A stretch of 56,337 nt of DNA from the NCBI GenBank assembly GCA_002353935.1, contig DEKP01000045.1:8697-65033 (forward strand), given 5' to 3'. The number at the start of each line of letters is the position of its first letter. The stretch's first letter is position 1. This DNA comes from Ruminococcaceae bacterium UBA2719 (lineage in GTDB: Bacteria; Bacillota; Clostridia; Oscillospirales; Acutalibacteraceae). Of the stretch, positions 17,254 to 24,587 are shown piece by piece. A program made the position numbers and the translations under genes. Below the pieces are notes generated by a model, which had not been told where the DNA came from, did not search any database, and saw nothing but the letters and a program-made list of their open reading frames with translations.

Positions 17254-17787
17254 TTGATAACAGATTTTATTAAGAAAGATGATGTTCCGGAAGAATTAAT
17301 TAAGGAATATGAGGATAAACTTCCCAGCGAAGTGATAGCCTTTTGGAAAGAATTTGGATTTGGAGTATTTTATAATGGATACTTAAAATCAATAAACCCC
17401 AATGATTATAAAGAGTTGCTTGAAAAGTCTTATTTTCTTGGGGATGTATCAATTCCCATTTTTGCAACAGGGTTTGGTGATTTGATCACATGGCAAAAAG
17501 ACCGGTATATAGGAATTGTAAAATACCGCTATGGTGACTTTGATGTTATAGATGATGGCTTTGATTTCTTTTTTGACGAACTTACAAATGGCGAATTAGA
17601 TGATGATGAATTAAGTATCAAACAATATAAAGCTGCTATAAAGAAACTTGGCGACTTAGAATATGATGAATGTTTCGGATATGTTCCCCTACTTGCATTA
17701 GGCGGAAAGGAATCTGTGGACAATCTAAAAAAAGTGAAAATTCGTGAACATATCAATTTAATATACGCGATGACAGGAGAAGTATAA
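17254..17787 (+). CDS. GAD-like/DUF1851 immunity protein (Tdi1-like)
   Basis: 177 residues from TTG 17254; GGAGGT ends seven bases upstream and no better ATG exists. The N-terminal GAD-like part reads PSEVIAFWKEFGFGVFYNGYL, KSINPNDYKELLEKSYF, then IPIFATGFGDLITW, YRYGDFDVIDDGFDFFFDEL. The C-terminal DUF1851 part includes LGDLEYDECFGYVPLLALGG and ends HINLIYAMTGEV. This architecture is the one annotated as T6SS immunity protein Tdi1. In Firmicutes its relatives sit beside polymorphic toxins. A toxin-like tail fragment is directly upstream. Confidence 0.85.
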   Translation: MITDFIKKDDVPEELIKEYEDKLPSEVIAFWKEFGFGVFYNGYLKSINPNDYKELLEKSYFLGDVSIPIFATGFGDLITWQKDRYIGIVKYRYGDFDVIDDGFDFFFDELTNGELDDDELSIKQYKAAIKKLGDLEYDECFGYVPLLALGGKESVDNLKKVKIREHINLIYAMTGEV

Positions 17788-17956
17788 AGGGATATTCTGC
17801 AACTTTTGTTAGTTCAAAATATATTATCCTTGATACATAAAAACAAAAATCAAGTGGTATTGTATTGTGCAAGAAAGATTAGTAAAATATCAATATATGG
17901 CTTGAGACGTTATAAGATGCAGAATATAAAAACAGGAGAAGGGAAGGAGGAAAGAA

Positions 17957-18313
17957 ATGATTTATGAGCTTGAAAAAATTGATTTGATAACCATCGATAA
18001 AACTAAACCTTTAGAATTATGTTTGGGTATATCTGATGACGTACAGTGGGAGCACCATGTTGAAGAACATTTGCTGCTTTTACAAGAAAAAATGAATAAC
18101 TATGTTACATATATTATCAACAAAGGGTATCTGACAAAAACTAACGGCAGAGAGTTTGAAAGTTTTTCTATAAATATTTATTTTGCGGAGATTCCGGAAG
18201 AACGAGCAATCTCATTTCTGCAATCGTTTCAAGATATACTTATAGGTGATGGTCTTCCGATTACAATCACTTGTGAGGTGGTTGAACCTGATTATAACCA
18301 AAAGGAGAAATAA
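17957..18313 (+). CDS. DUF6572-like small protein, copy 1
   Basis: 118 residues with a strong RBS (GGAAGGAGG). Key features are a short N-terminal strand pair, LCLGISDDVQWEHHVEEHLL, LLQEKMNNYVTYIINKGYL, and an FSINIYF strand before the C-terminal helix. The gene at 19771 shares the pattern I.DHLDFE...MLQEKLNTYLWYLNS. Both resemble DUF6572, whose members commonly sit next to immunity genes; assignment is by eye. The 169-base gap upstream holds nothing recognisable. The frameshifted gene at 18316 starts three bases after its stop. Confidence 0.72.
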   Translation: MIYELEKIDLITIDKTKPLELCLGISDDVQWEHHVEEHLLLLQEKMNNYVTYIINKGYLTKTNGREFESFSINIYFAEIPEERAISFLQSFQDILIGDGLPITITCEVVEPDYNQKEK

Positions 18314-18315
18314 CT

Positions 18316-18778
18316 ATGTTTGATAAAGTATTTGGAGAATTAACCTATGATTATTATGATTGGAACGGAGAACTTGAGCTTGATTGGTATGGAGAGGTAA
18401 AAAATCGATCTTGTCATATCTTGTGAAGAGAACGAGACATTTGATACCTTGCAATATCAATCTTTTCAAAAATTTATTGATAATTGGAAGGAAATCGAGA
18501 GCTTTCTTTTAGATGAAATACTATTATACTATATAAATCTTCGTGACAAACTAGGATTTAGCGATGGTAGTGATGCAAACTATCCCGAAGTAGCATCTGT
18601 TAAAGAAATCAAAGAAATGATAGAACTTGAAGCTATATTTGTTCCGTTGTCTGGGATATATGATGGACGGAGTGTAGCTATGGCTTTTAGTTGTGATTGG
18701 GATGCGAAAAACGGCTTGGGCGTTCTGCTGGTTGACGAAGCAGTTGAGGAAATCGGATACCAAGATATTGCATTTTGA
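18316..18778 (+). pseudogene. Frameshifted paralogue of the gene at 13327
   Basis: ATG 18316 opens MFDKVFGELTYDYYDW..., which runs to a TGA near 18424. The homologous reading resumes as KIDLVISCEENETFDTLQYQ and continues to TGA 18778. One extra A in the AAAAAA run near 18400 explains the break; removing it gives about 153 residues matching the 13327 gene from VFG to EEIGYQD. Either recent inactivation or a homopolymer sequencing error. No other disruption is visible, which argues that the change is recent. Confidence 0.75.
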
Positions 18779-18817
18779 TTCAGCAGTTATTTGTGTTGAT
18801 AAAAGGAGAGCGCTTAT

Positions 18818-19201
18818 ATGACAGTCTATTATTTTGGCGGAAAAAAAGATGTTAATACGGCAGAGGACTTGAATTCGGTGTTAAATATACGGACAGATAA
18901 TAATACAAACGAATTTTTGCTGTCAGGATCTTTTAAATATCCTTATTTATCAATATTAATAAACGGAAATTACGCGACAGCAATATACGTTTCAGACGAA
19001 ACAGATGGAATACTTCAATCTATAGGAGGTAAACTTGGATTAAATATGGATAAAACGACGACCTTTTTTACCGGCACAAAAGAACAAGAAATTTGCGTGT
19101 GGAATGAATATGTTTTATCTGTTGAGAAAGCAAAAGATATTGCTATAGAGTTCTTTTTAAAGCATGAGCTGCCCACATGTGTTAAATGGTCAGAGGAATA
19201 G
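18818..19201 (+). CDS. Imm1-family immunity protein
   Basis: 127 residues. The Imm1 pattern is clear: an N-terminal strand MTVYYFGG, NEFLLSG, YLSILINGNYATAIYV, then SIGGKLGL, and the closing LSVEKAKDIAIEFFLKHELP, TCVKW (Imm1 proteins typically end with an Ala-rich helix and a P.C..W motif). It is a small soluble cytoplasmic protein. AAGGAGAG precedes ATG 18818. Imm1 members neutralise nuclease or deaminase toxins in other systems; the target here is unknown. Confidence 0.8.
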   Translation: MTVYYFGGKKDVNTAEDLNSVLNIRTDNNTNEFLLSGSFKYPYLSILINGNYATAIYVSDETDGILQSIGGKLGLNMDKTTTFFTGTKEQEICVWNEYVLSVEKAKDIAIEFFLKHELPTCVKWSEE

Positions 19202-19251
19202 AAAAAACAACTCAAAAAAATTATAAAATACTAGGAGGACAATGAGTAATT

Positions 19252-19590
19252 ATGGGATATGTTGCAATAAAAATATCAAAATCTGCATTTTCTGCTCAAA
19301 TCGTAAAGATTGTCAGAAAATATACAGACATCTCTATTTCAGATATAAAAAAGAGAATAAATAATCAAGAATTTATTATGTCGTGTGATCATATAGATGA
19401 TGAAATGATTAAACAGATTATTAATCTATATCGAGAATTAAGGAAAGAGGATATTCCTTGCTTGTTGTACGAGAATGATAGAGAAACAACTTGTAAATAT
19501 CTTGAAAACTTACTTCAATGGAATAAGGAAATTGAGGAAGAAATTGAACAAGAAAACGAAAGAGAAGTTAACGAGTTTGAGGAAACGTAG
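19252..19590 (+). CDS. Small alpha/beta array protein, paralogue of the gene at 22614
   Basis: 112 residues. The order is strand VAIKIS, a helix with IVKIVRKYTDISISDIKKRI, strand FIMSCDHID, a helix MIKQIINLYRELRKE, a strand CLLYEND and a long acidic helix. The gene at 22614 matches position by position (IGIKLA, ILKKYRNIPISEMKKIV, LLMTCDYID, IKQILSLYDEL, CILFEDNEETT). The fold pattern recalls the L7/L12 C-terminal domain, but that is only a visual analogy. AGGAGG is upstream. No family name known to me. Confidence 0.72.
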   Translation: MGYVAIKISKSAFSAQIVKIVRKYTDISISDIKKRINNQEFIMSCDHIDDEMIKQIINLYRELRKEDIPCLLYENDRETTCKYLENLLQWNKEIEEEIEQENEREVNEFEET

Positions 19591-19599
19591 ATTTATATC

Positions 19600-19737
19600 A
19601 TGAATTATATTATGAAAACAATGGAACAAATCAATCAGCATGGTTGTTCGGTGGAGTTGTTGTTTTGAGGACTCGTTAGTTTCTCCGGAGCGTGAGGTGA
19701 TCGATATTGATATTGAATATAACCCATAGTGCAGAAC
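19600..19737 (+). pseudogene. Decayed gene remnants
   Basis: Short open pieces in different frames read DLYHELYYENNGTNQSAWLF, GGVVVL, then DSLVSPEREVIDIDIEYNP before TAG. There is no start or RBS. They look like the C-terminal end of a lost array gene with at least one frameshift. The family is not recognised. Confidence 0.35.
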
Positions 19738-19770
19738 TGCGTTGAATAAAGATGAAAGGAATTTATTGTT

Positions 19771-20109
19771 ATGGCAGTTACTGATAAAGATGTGATTGAT
19801 TCTATTGCATATGAAGAATCTAACCATTTGTTGATATTATACATCTATGATCATCTGGATTTTGAAAAAGAGATTGAAAATGATCATATGTTTATGCTTC
19901 AAGAAAAATTAAATACATATCTATGGTATCTCAATTCTGAGCAGTATAAAGATGTTTATCCTAAAGTAGATTTCACCGGTTACCGCTTCCAAATAAATAT
20001 TGTTTTTTTGCATGAAATATCTAATCTGTGTTTAGATTACTTAAATCATGTTAGAAAAAAACTTTCCGATAAAAACATAAAAGTCGAATGGGTTCGGGGA
20101 TCTATTTAA
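19771..20109 (+). CDS. DUF6572-like small protein, copy 2
   Basis: 112 residues. KDVIDSIAYEESNHLLILYI, YDHLDFEKEIENDHMF, MLQEKLNTYLWYLNSEQY and YRFQINIVFLHEISNLCLDY mirror the gene at 17957, with the typical pattern of an aspartate-rich 'I(Y/S)D' strand followed by an L(L)QEK helix. AAAGGAA precedes ATG 19771. It is soluble and acidic. DUF6572-type proteins are frequent companions of immunity genes; direct toxin binding has not been shown to my knowledge. Confidence 0.75.
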   Translation: MAVTDKDVIDSIAYEESNHLLILYIYDHLDFEKEIENDHMFMLQEKLNTYLWYLNSEQYKDVYPKVDFTGYRFQINIVFLHEISNLCLDYLNHVRKKLSDKNIKVEWVRGSI

Positions 20110-20179
20110 GTAACCTTTAAATATTAATTGAATCCCGATTACTTAACGCTTTGATAATTAAATACAGGGAGGTTAATTT

Positions 20180-20524
20180 ATGAACCATAAACTTGCTAAA
20201 GAAATATATGAATCAATAGTTTTAGAAAACGTAGATTTATATCGTAAATTATATGATGAAGATAACGAAGATGATAATATTATAGAGTATTGGAAAAGTG
20301 CACTTTCGTTATATAATACATTTGACGAATCACAAAAAGAAATATTCTTTTCGATAATAAAAACAGTTATCACCGATACAGTATCAAATACATTAGGTAT
20401 TTTTGATGGGTCATTAGAGTTGAGTGGAGATGAATGGGAATTTAAGGTTTCTGTAAATAATACAACTGTTGACAATGATTTGCAGGATGCTTTTTTAGAA
20501 TATGTAGAAACAATTGAAGCTTAG
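20180..20524 (+). CDS. Unnamed small array protein
   Basis: 114 residues: a helical, acidic N-terminal half (LYRKLYDEDNEDDNIIEYWK), then FSIIKTVITDTVSNTLGIFD, GSLELSGDEWEFKV, and a C-terminal helix NDLQDAFLEYVETIEA. The TDTVSNTLGIFDGS block followed by a W-containing strand and a LQDAFLE helix looks like a conserved family, but I cannot name it. GGGAGG is well placed before ATG 20180. No paralogue in the window. A likely immunity role rests on context only. Confidence 0.7.
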   Translation: MNHKLAKEIYESIVLENVDLYRKLYDEDNEDDNIIEYWKSALSLYNTFDESQKEIFFSIIKTVITDTVSNTLGIFDGSLELSGDEWEFKVSVNNTTVDNDLQDAFLEYVETIEA

Positions 20525-20550
20525 AAAAGGCTTTTAAATAGGAGACATTT

Positions 20551-20997
20551 ATGGATTTAACAAGAGGAGTTATAGAATTTGAAGGGGAGCGTTTTTACCC
20601 CGGCTACACCTTTGATGATTTCAAACGCTCTCGTTTTTATACCGATCAGGACGGCATTCTGTATATTCAGTTGGATCATCCGATTCATATATTGAACCAT
20701 ACATTTATTATTACTATATGTTTCATGGATTATGAGCTTGATCTTCTGTTGCTTTGCTGTATTGACAAAGAAATCCCATTCGACCGAGAGATCGAGCGAA
20801 AAAAACTGCATGAGCAGATTCTTGCAGAGCAAGGACTTGCTCCGGTCAACAACTATCCTTGGGGATCGGTCGATTCAATTTATGACCCCAGAAGCAATTG
20901 TTGCGATATTGCTATTGTATATAACACGCCGGGCAGAATCGCGTTAAATAAAAATAAAAAGAAATCATTATGGCGAAAATTGTTTTCTAAGCTGTAA
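20551..20997 (+). CDS. Duplicated array protein (FYPGYTFDDF type), copy 1
   Basis: 148 residues. The start MDLTRGVIEFEGERFYPGYT is nearly identical to the gene at 21508, including a DNA run of about 41 identical bases. After FDDFK the two diverge, then share a hydrophobic strand (FIITICFMDYELDLLLLCCI against FVITVLFRDSKLQLLSLYCI), DKEI, LHEQILAEQGL and WGSVDSIYDPRSNCCDI. This copy adds a basic tail (NKNKKKSLWRKLFSKL) that the other lacks. It is soluble. AGGAGA precedes ATG 20551. The family is not recognised; the context is immunity-like. Confidence 0.73.
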   Translation: MDLTRGVIEFEGERFYPGYTFDDFKRSRFYTDQDGILYIQLDHPIHILNHTFIITICFMDYELDLLLLCCIDKEIPFDREIERKKLHEQILAEQGLAPVNNYPWGSVDSIYDPRSNCCDIAIVYNTPGRIALNKNKKKSLWRKLFSKL

Positions 20998-21036
20998 TAG
21001 TTTGTTTTTTAATTATTAGAAAGATGGTAGAGTATA

Positions 21037-21489
21037 ATGAAAATTCATAAAAGTATTGTTGATGAAAAAATACTATCTGATTTTTCTGAAATTAATGGCT
21101 GTACATTAATGAACCATGTAGCTAATTCATACAACATTGAGATGGCAATAGCTTTTGCAAATTTGTTTTGCCCAACTATTATTGAAGAAGAGGGTTGTTT
21201 ATTTATTTCCGAGTTCTATAACGGGGATATTGGTGAACTGAAAAAAATATATAATAGCAACAAAGAAATTGAAATGTTTGTTAATAGTTGGTCGTTACAG
21301 AGTTTGCTCAAAGATAGCAACAACCTAAATTATTCAATTGATTATATTGGTGAATTTGCAAAGGCTATGCAATACTTCTGGCAACTTCGTGTCAACTCAC
21401 TTTTTCCAAATAGAAATGTTGTAGTCGATGTTGGTGATGGCATTATGGGAGAAGAAGGTTTAACTGTTACCCTATATCAAAACAGTTGA
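21037..21489 (+). CDS. Unrecognised array protein
   Basis: 150 residues, acidic, soluble. Visible pieces are an N-terminal helix, MNHVANSYNIEMAIAFANLF, CPTIIEEEGCLFISEFYNGD, a helical middle (MFVNSWSLQSLLKDSNN), an aromatic helix FAKAMQYFWQLRVNSLFPNR and a C-terminal strand pair ending LTVTLYQNS. The RBS (AAAGATGG) is weak compared with its neighbours. It lies between the two FYPGYTFDDF paralogues, so an insertion or independent acquisition separates that pair. No family known to me. Confidence 0.68.
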   Translation: MKIHKSIVDEKILSDFSEINGCTLMNHVANSYNIEMAIAFANLFCPTIIEEEGCLFISEFYNGDIGELKKIYNSNKEIEMFVNSWSLQSLLKDSNNLNYSIDYIGEFAKAMQYFWQLRVNSLFPNRNVVVDVGDGIMGEEGLTVTLYQNS

Positions 21490-21507
21490 TTAAACAGGAG
21501 GCATTTT

Positions 21508-21897
21508 ATGGATTTAGCAAGAGGAATTATAGAAATTGAAGGGGAGCGTTTTTACCCCGGCTACACCTTTGATGATTTTAAAAAATCTGCTTTTTACCGT
21601 CATCAAACGGATGTTTCTATATTTGCGCTGAATGAGGCGCAAAATCCGATTGTTTTAGATAACCATAATTTTGTGATTACAGTATTGTTTCGTGACTCTA
21701 AATTGCAGCTGTTGTCTCTTTACTGCATTGATAAGGATATTTCTTATGAACAAGAGGAACTCCGAAATACATTACATAAAAAAGTGCTGAAAGAACAAGG
21801 TTTGTCAAACACCAATATTTTTCTATGGGGAATCGTAAAATTAGCTTATGATCCGAAGATTAGTAGATACAGCATTGATGTTGTATATAATCTGTAG
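21508..21897 (+). CDS. Duplicated array protein (FYPGYTFDDF type), copy 2
   Basis: 129 residues. The N-terminal EGERFYPGYTFDDFKKS repeats the gene at 20551 almost exactly, and the middle strand, DKDISYEQEELRNTLHKK and LKEQGLSNTNIFLWG continue the match. It ends at VVYNL, without the basic tail of copy 1. GGAGG precedes ATG 21508. The sharp fall in identity after residue 25 or so suggests recent recombination or gene conversion at the 5' ends with diverged remainders (inference). Confidence 0.73.
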   Translation: MDLARGIIEIEGERFYPGYTFDDFKKSAFYRHQTDVSIFALNEAQNPIVLDNHNFVITVLFRDSKLQLLSLYCIDKDISYEQEELRNTLHKKVLKEQGLSNTNIFLWGIVKLAYDPKISRYSIDVVYNL

Positions 21898-21969
21898 AGT
21901 AGAAACTTTTTAGGATACATATATTGCGAGTAATGTTAAATTGTTTTAATTGAAGGAAGATTTTCACTT

Positions 21970-22575
21970 ATGTTAAATCGAGATTTTTCTGAAAAATTAA
22001 AATTAATCAGAAATGTGATTTTTTATGATAAACCATTAATTTTATCTGAAGAATATATTTCTGTTGAAAAACGTCTTGGTACTCAACTTCCAAAACCGTT
22101 GAAAGATTTTTATATGATATTCAGTGAGGAATCGGACTTTCTAAAGTGTATGTATGATATTGCTGCACCTGAAGAAATAGTAGCGGATAACGGAATTCTT
22201 GTGTTTGTTAAAGAAAATCAAAATGTGTGCGGTTATGGAATTGAGCTTCAATCTCAAAAACTGGTTTATTTAGATGAAAGCAATAATATTAAGGAAGCTA
22301 TGGAACAAAGCCTTGATGATTTTTTGTTATATCTACTTGCTTTGCAATGTACAGAGTATTTACCAAGTGTAGGGATACTGGAAGCGGAACATATTAATAC
22401 ATTAGAAAGATTTATGGAGCGAATCACTATTTCCAAAGAAGATGGTGCAGTTTATTATATTATCGATAAAGCTATCGGAGTGAGAGCCGGAAACGAAATT
22501 TATGTTTGTATGCGTAATGATGACGATTTAGAAGAATTTGAAAACAACAGCGGTTTGATGCTGGATTGGTTGTAA
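21970..22575 (+). CDS. SUKH-like (SMI1/KNR4-related) immunity protein
   Basis: 201 residues, the longest intact gene in the array. Early SUKH features are a helix EEYISVEKRLGTQLPKPLKD, FYMIFSEESDF, then PEEIVADNGILVFVKENQNV and CGYGIELQSQKLVYLDE, and a DDFLLYLLALQ helix. The last 70 residues (VYYIIDKAIGVRAGNEIYVC, LEEFENNSGLMLDWL) form an extra alpha/beta segment. The match to SUKH is by pattern and weaker than for 15194. A GAAGGA motif lies about 12 bases before ATG 21970, a little far. Confidence 0.7.
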   Translation: MLNRDFSEKLKLIRNVIFYDKPLILSEEYISVEKRLGTQLPKPLKDFYMIFSEESDFLKCMYDIAAPEEIVADNGILVFVKENQNVCGYGIELQSQKLVYLDESNNIKEAMEQSLDDFLLYLLALQCTEYLPSVGILEAEHINTLERFMERITISKEDGAVYYIIDKAIGVRAGNEIYVCMRNDDDLEEFENNSGLMLDWL

Positions 22576-22613
22576 AGAAAGATAATAACTATTATTTTTA
22601 GAGGAGTGTAAAC

Positions 22614-22946
22614 ATGAGCCCAATAGGAATAAAATTAGCAGATAATATCTTTTCAGCAAATTGTGCAAAAATACTAAAGAAATACAGAAACATTCCAATT
22701 TCCGAGATGAAAAAAATCGTTGAAAACGGAGATTTATTAATGACTTGCGATTATATTGATGGCGTAGGGATAAAGCAAATTCTTTCTCTCTACGATGAAT
22801 TATCAAATAATGGTTTCAAGTGTATTCTTTTTGAAGATAACGAAGAAACAACTCTGAAGTTTTTAAACAACCTGGTGAAGCAATATAGAGAAATTGAGTA
22901 TCAGGTTAATGAGGAGATGGAAAGAGAGGCAGGTTTTGAAAACTAA
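22614..22946 (+). CDS. Small alpha/beta array protein, paralogue of the gene at 19252
   Basis: 110 residues, aligned end to end with the gene at 19252: IGIKLADNIFSANCAKILKK, YRNIPISEMKKIVENG, LLMTCDYID, IKQILSLYDEL, CILFEDNEETTLKFLNNLVK and an acidic C-terminal helix. GAGGAG precedes ATG 22614. The pair differ at most positions outside this core, so they are old duplicates or separate imports with different specificity. Function unknown; context points to immunity. Confidence 0.73.
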   Translation: MSPIGIKLADNIFSANCAKILKKYRNIPISEMKKIVENGDLLMTCDYIDGVGIKQILSLYDELSNNGFKCILFEDNEETTLKFLNNLVKQYREIEYQVNEEMEREAGFEN

Positions 22947-22969
22947 ATTTAGCTTAATATACGTTTGCA

Positions 22970-23080
22970 ATGACAAGAGAATGGGATGCAGGTGCAGATG
23001 TTAAGCTAATACCACTATCGGACAATCATGGTTTTACTGATTTATTAAAAACAGGAGATTTTTGGGATGGAATTAAATAA
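22970..23080 (+). pseudogene. Short C-terminal-like remnant
   Basis: A frame MTREWDAGADVKLIPLSDNH, GFTDLLKTGDFWDGIK ends at TAA 23080, overlapping the next gene's start by 14 bases. There is no RBS. It looks like the end of a lost array gene. Not recognised. Confidence 0.3.
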
Positions 23081-23414
23081 AATTCAATTACAAGCGATTG
23101 AAATAAGCAAAAAGTTGAGAAGCGTTTTTGGTGACAGGGTTTCAAGTACAGAAATATATGACGTGGTCGATGAGCCGAATCACCACAGTTTCAAAATTAA
23201 ATTTCTTGCGTACAACTATTTCGCTGTTGTATTACAATATGAACTGGATATAATAGGATGTCATATAGCTTGTGGAGATGGCATCAATATATCATTGATT
23301 GATGGGAAACACTGTCTTTCTGATACAGAAATTGATAAATATTTGTTGGATGTTAAAAAAGAAATTGAATTAAGAATACCTGACAAATATCTGAAAGACA
23401 AGGGCTGGATATAA
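23067..23414 (+). CDS. Unnamed immunity-like protein
   Basis: 115 residues: N-terminal helix LQAIEISKKLRSVFG, strand KIKFLAYNYFAVVLQYELDI, strand IGCHIACGDGINISLID, and a C-terminal helix LLDVKKEIELRIPDKYLKDK, GWI. The YNYF...L.YE and IPDKYL..KGW motifs look like a conserved family frequently next to toxin genes, but I cannot name it. AGGAGA lies about ten bases upstream of ATG 23067. It directly precedes the toxin-like remnant at 23472. Confidence 0.68.
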   Translation: MELNKIQLQAIEISKKLRSVFGDRVSSTEIYDVVDEPNHHSFKIKFLAYNYFAVVLQYELDIIGCHIACGDGINISLIDGKHCLSDTEIDKYLLDVKKEIELRIPDKYLKDKGWI

Positions 23415-23471
23415 ACAATAAAATATAGAAATTAAGAATACAGATTTACTTTTGCAGGAAGAAGGACTTCT

Positions 23472-23796
23472 GTGGCAACGATTATATTATATAAAGACAA
23501 GATTAACGGTGTTGGTGGATTGATCGATAGCATTGTCAAGTCCTCCAACAAGCTTGACACGCAGCTTGGTACCCTGCGCAACACCTTGCAGGGTGTTGCG
23601 CAGCAGCACATTGACCGCAGAGCAAGCGTCAGAGGTTTGGAGTCGATTATCACAAAGATACGCAGAAAATGCACAAGGAAATGTATATGGCTTTGTTAGT
23701 GGGGCTAGGGAGCAAAGTATTTTTAATACAGTTGAATTACCAACTCTGGAAAGCAATCCCAGTATCACAAATATTTTTACACAATTAATGCAATAG
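23472..23796 (+). pseudogene. Broken toxin-like gene: secreted-type N terminus joined to a toxin tail
   Basis: GTG 23472 opens MATIILYKDKINGVGGLIDS, IVKSSNKLDTQLGTLRNTLQ, a helical start like small type VII/LXG-associated proteins (pattern only). At 23574-23603 a perfect 12-bp inverted repeat (CTGCGCAACACC/GGTGTTGCGCAG) sits at the frame change. After it another frame carries SSTLTAEQASEVWSRLSQRY, AENAQGNVYGFVSGAREQS and FNTVELPTLESNPSITNIF to TAG 23796. That tail matches the C terminus of the gene at 24054 and the general form of Rhs/polymorphic toxin ends. It cannot make the joined protein as it stands. Confidence 0.55.
23574..23603. repeat. Perfect 12-bp inverted repeat at the frame junction
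   Basis: CTGCGCAACACC and GGTGTTGCGCAG with a 6-base spacer, GC-rich amid AT-rich DNA. It sits exactly where the N-terminal and toxin-tail frames of the 23472 remnant meet. Confidence 0.7.
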
Positions 23797-23806
23797 GAGA
23801 AAAACA

Positions 23807-24060
23807 ATGAAATCTTATTCAATAAGTATACCGCATTTTTACTGCCTTGAGTATAAGGAGAATAATTGCAAATTGATATTAGATATTGATTTTAGAGATC
23901 CAATCATATATCTGGATATCAGTCAAATAAAGAACTGGGAGCCTCCAAACGATGCTAAAAGATAACCCTTAAAGAGAAGCGAGACATTATTGAACGAATA
24001 TACAAAGAATTAACAAAGGAATCTATGTTTGAAAAAGAAAGGATAAAAATAGTATGGTAG
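23807..24060 (+). pseudogene. Frameshifted small array gene
   Basis: ATG 23807 (RBS AGGAGA) reads MKSYSISIPHFYCLEYKENN, CKLILDIDFRDPIIYLDISQ, IKNWEPPNDAKR and stops near 23964. The adjacent frame continues ITLKEKRDIIERIYKELTKE, SMFEKERIKIVW to TAG 24060. A single-base change restores about 84 residues. The end overlaps the start of the next gene (ATGGTAG), so translation was probably coupled. The family is not recognised. Confidence 0.6.
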
Positions 24061-24587
24061 TATTGCCAGATGGTGCTGTTTTGGAAATGTCTTGGAAACA
24101 AATAAAATATTCGAGAAAAGATAAATTTCTTTGTTTCCAAATAATTCCAATGGCAACAAATTCTGATATTATTGTTTTTCCTGATGAAAAGAGCTGGAAA
24201 AATATAGAAAATATATTTCCAATACAAGAACGTGAGGAAATATTATTTCTTATTTCCAACATTAAATGGAAAAGGGCTCTTCGCTTTTTTATCACAGAAA
24301 TTGATATTTATGTAAATCAGGAACTAAACGATAATATTTCAGGGACAATTGAATCTACTGCTGGTTATAAAAAATTAGATAAAGAAAACTTGTTTGACTA
24401 TAACAGTCCTTTATCATCTGAACAAGTTAAATCAATTTTTGAAAAGCTGGAAATAAAGTTTGCTAAAGGATTGAAAGGAAATGTCACAGTTCCAAATAAT
24501 GCTATTATTCCTGGATCTGTAATGAGTGAAGTCGTTTTGCCTGTTTTAAAAGAAAATCAACACATTAATTTGATTTTTAAAGAATAA
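24054..24587 (+). CDS. Possible immunity-toxin-tail chimera
   Basis: 177 residues from ATG 24054. The first about 90 look like a soluble immunity-type domain: VVLPDGAVLEMSWKQIKYSR, IIPMATNSDIIVFPDEKSW, EREEILFLISNIKWKRALRF. The last about 60 (SPLSSEQVKSIFEKLEIKF, AKGLKGNV, GSVMSEVVLPVLKENQHINL, IFKE) align with the tail of the broken gene at 23472 (LTAEQ..., AENAQGNV, VELPTLESNPSITNIF). Two unlike halves in one frame suggest a fusion created by recombination, or a family I do not know. There is no separate RBS; it overlaps the upstream stop. Confidence 0.6.
   Translation: MVVLPDGAVLEMSWKQIKYSRKDKFLCFQIIPMATNSDIIVFPDEKSWKNIENIFPIQEREEILFLISNIKWKRALRFFITEIDIYVNQELNDNISGTIESTAGYKKLDKENLFDYNSPLSSEQVKSIFEKLEIKFAKGLKGNVTVPNNAIIPGSVMSEVVLPVLKENQHINLIFKE

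Noticed and set aside
14474..18778. Programmed frameshifting in the two interrupted array genes
   Set aside because: The runs are not canonical slippery heptamers with downstream structure, and the paralogue at 13327 needs no shift; mutation or sequencing error is simpler.
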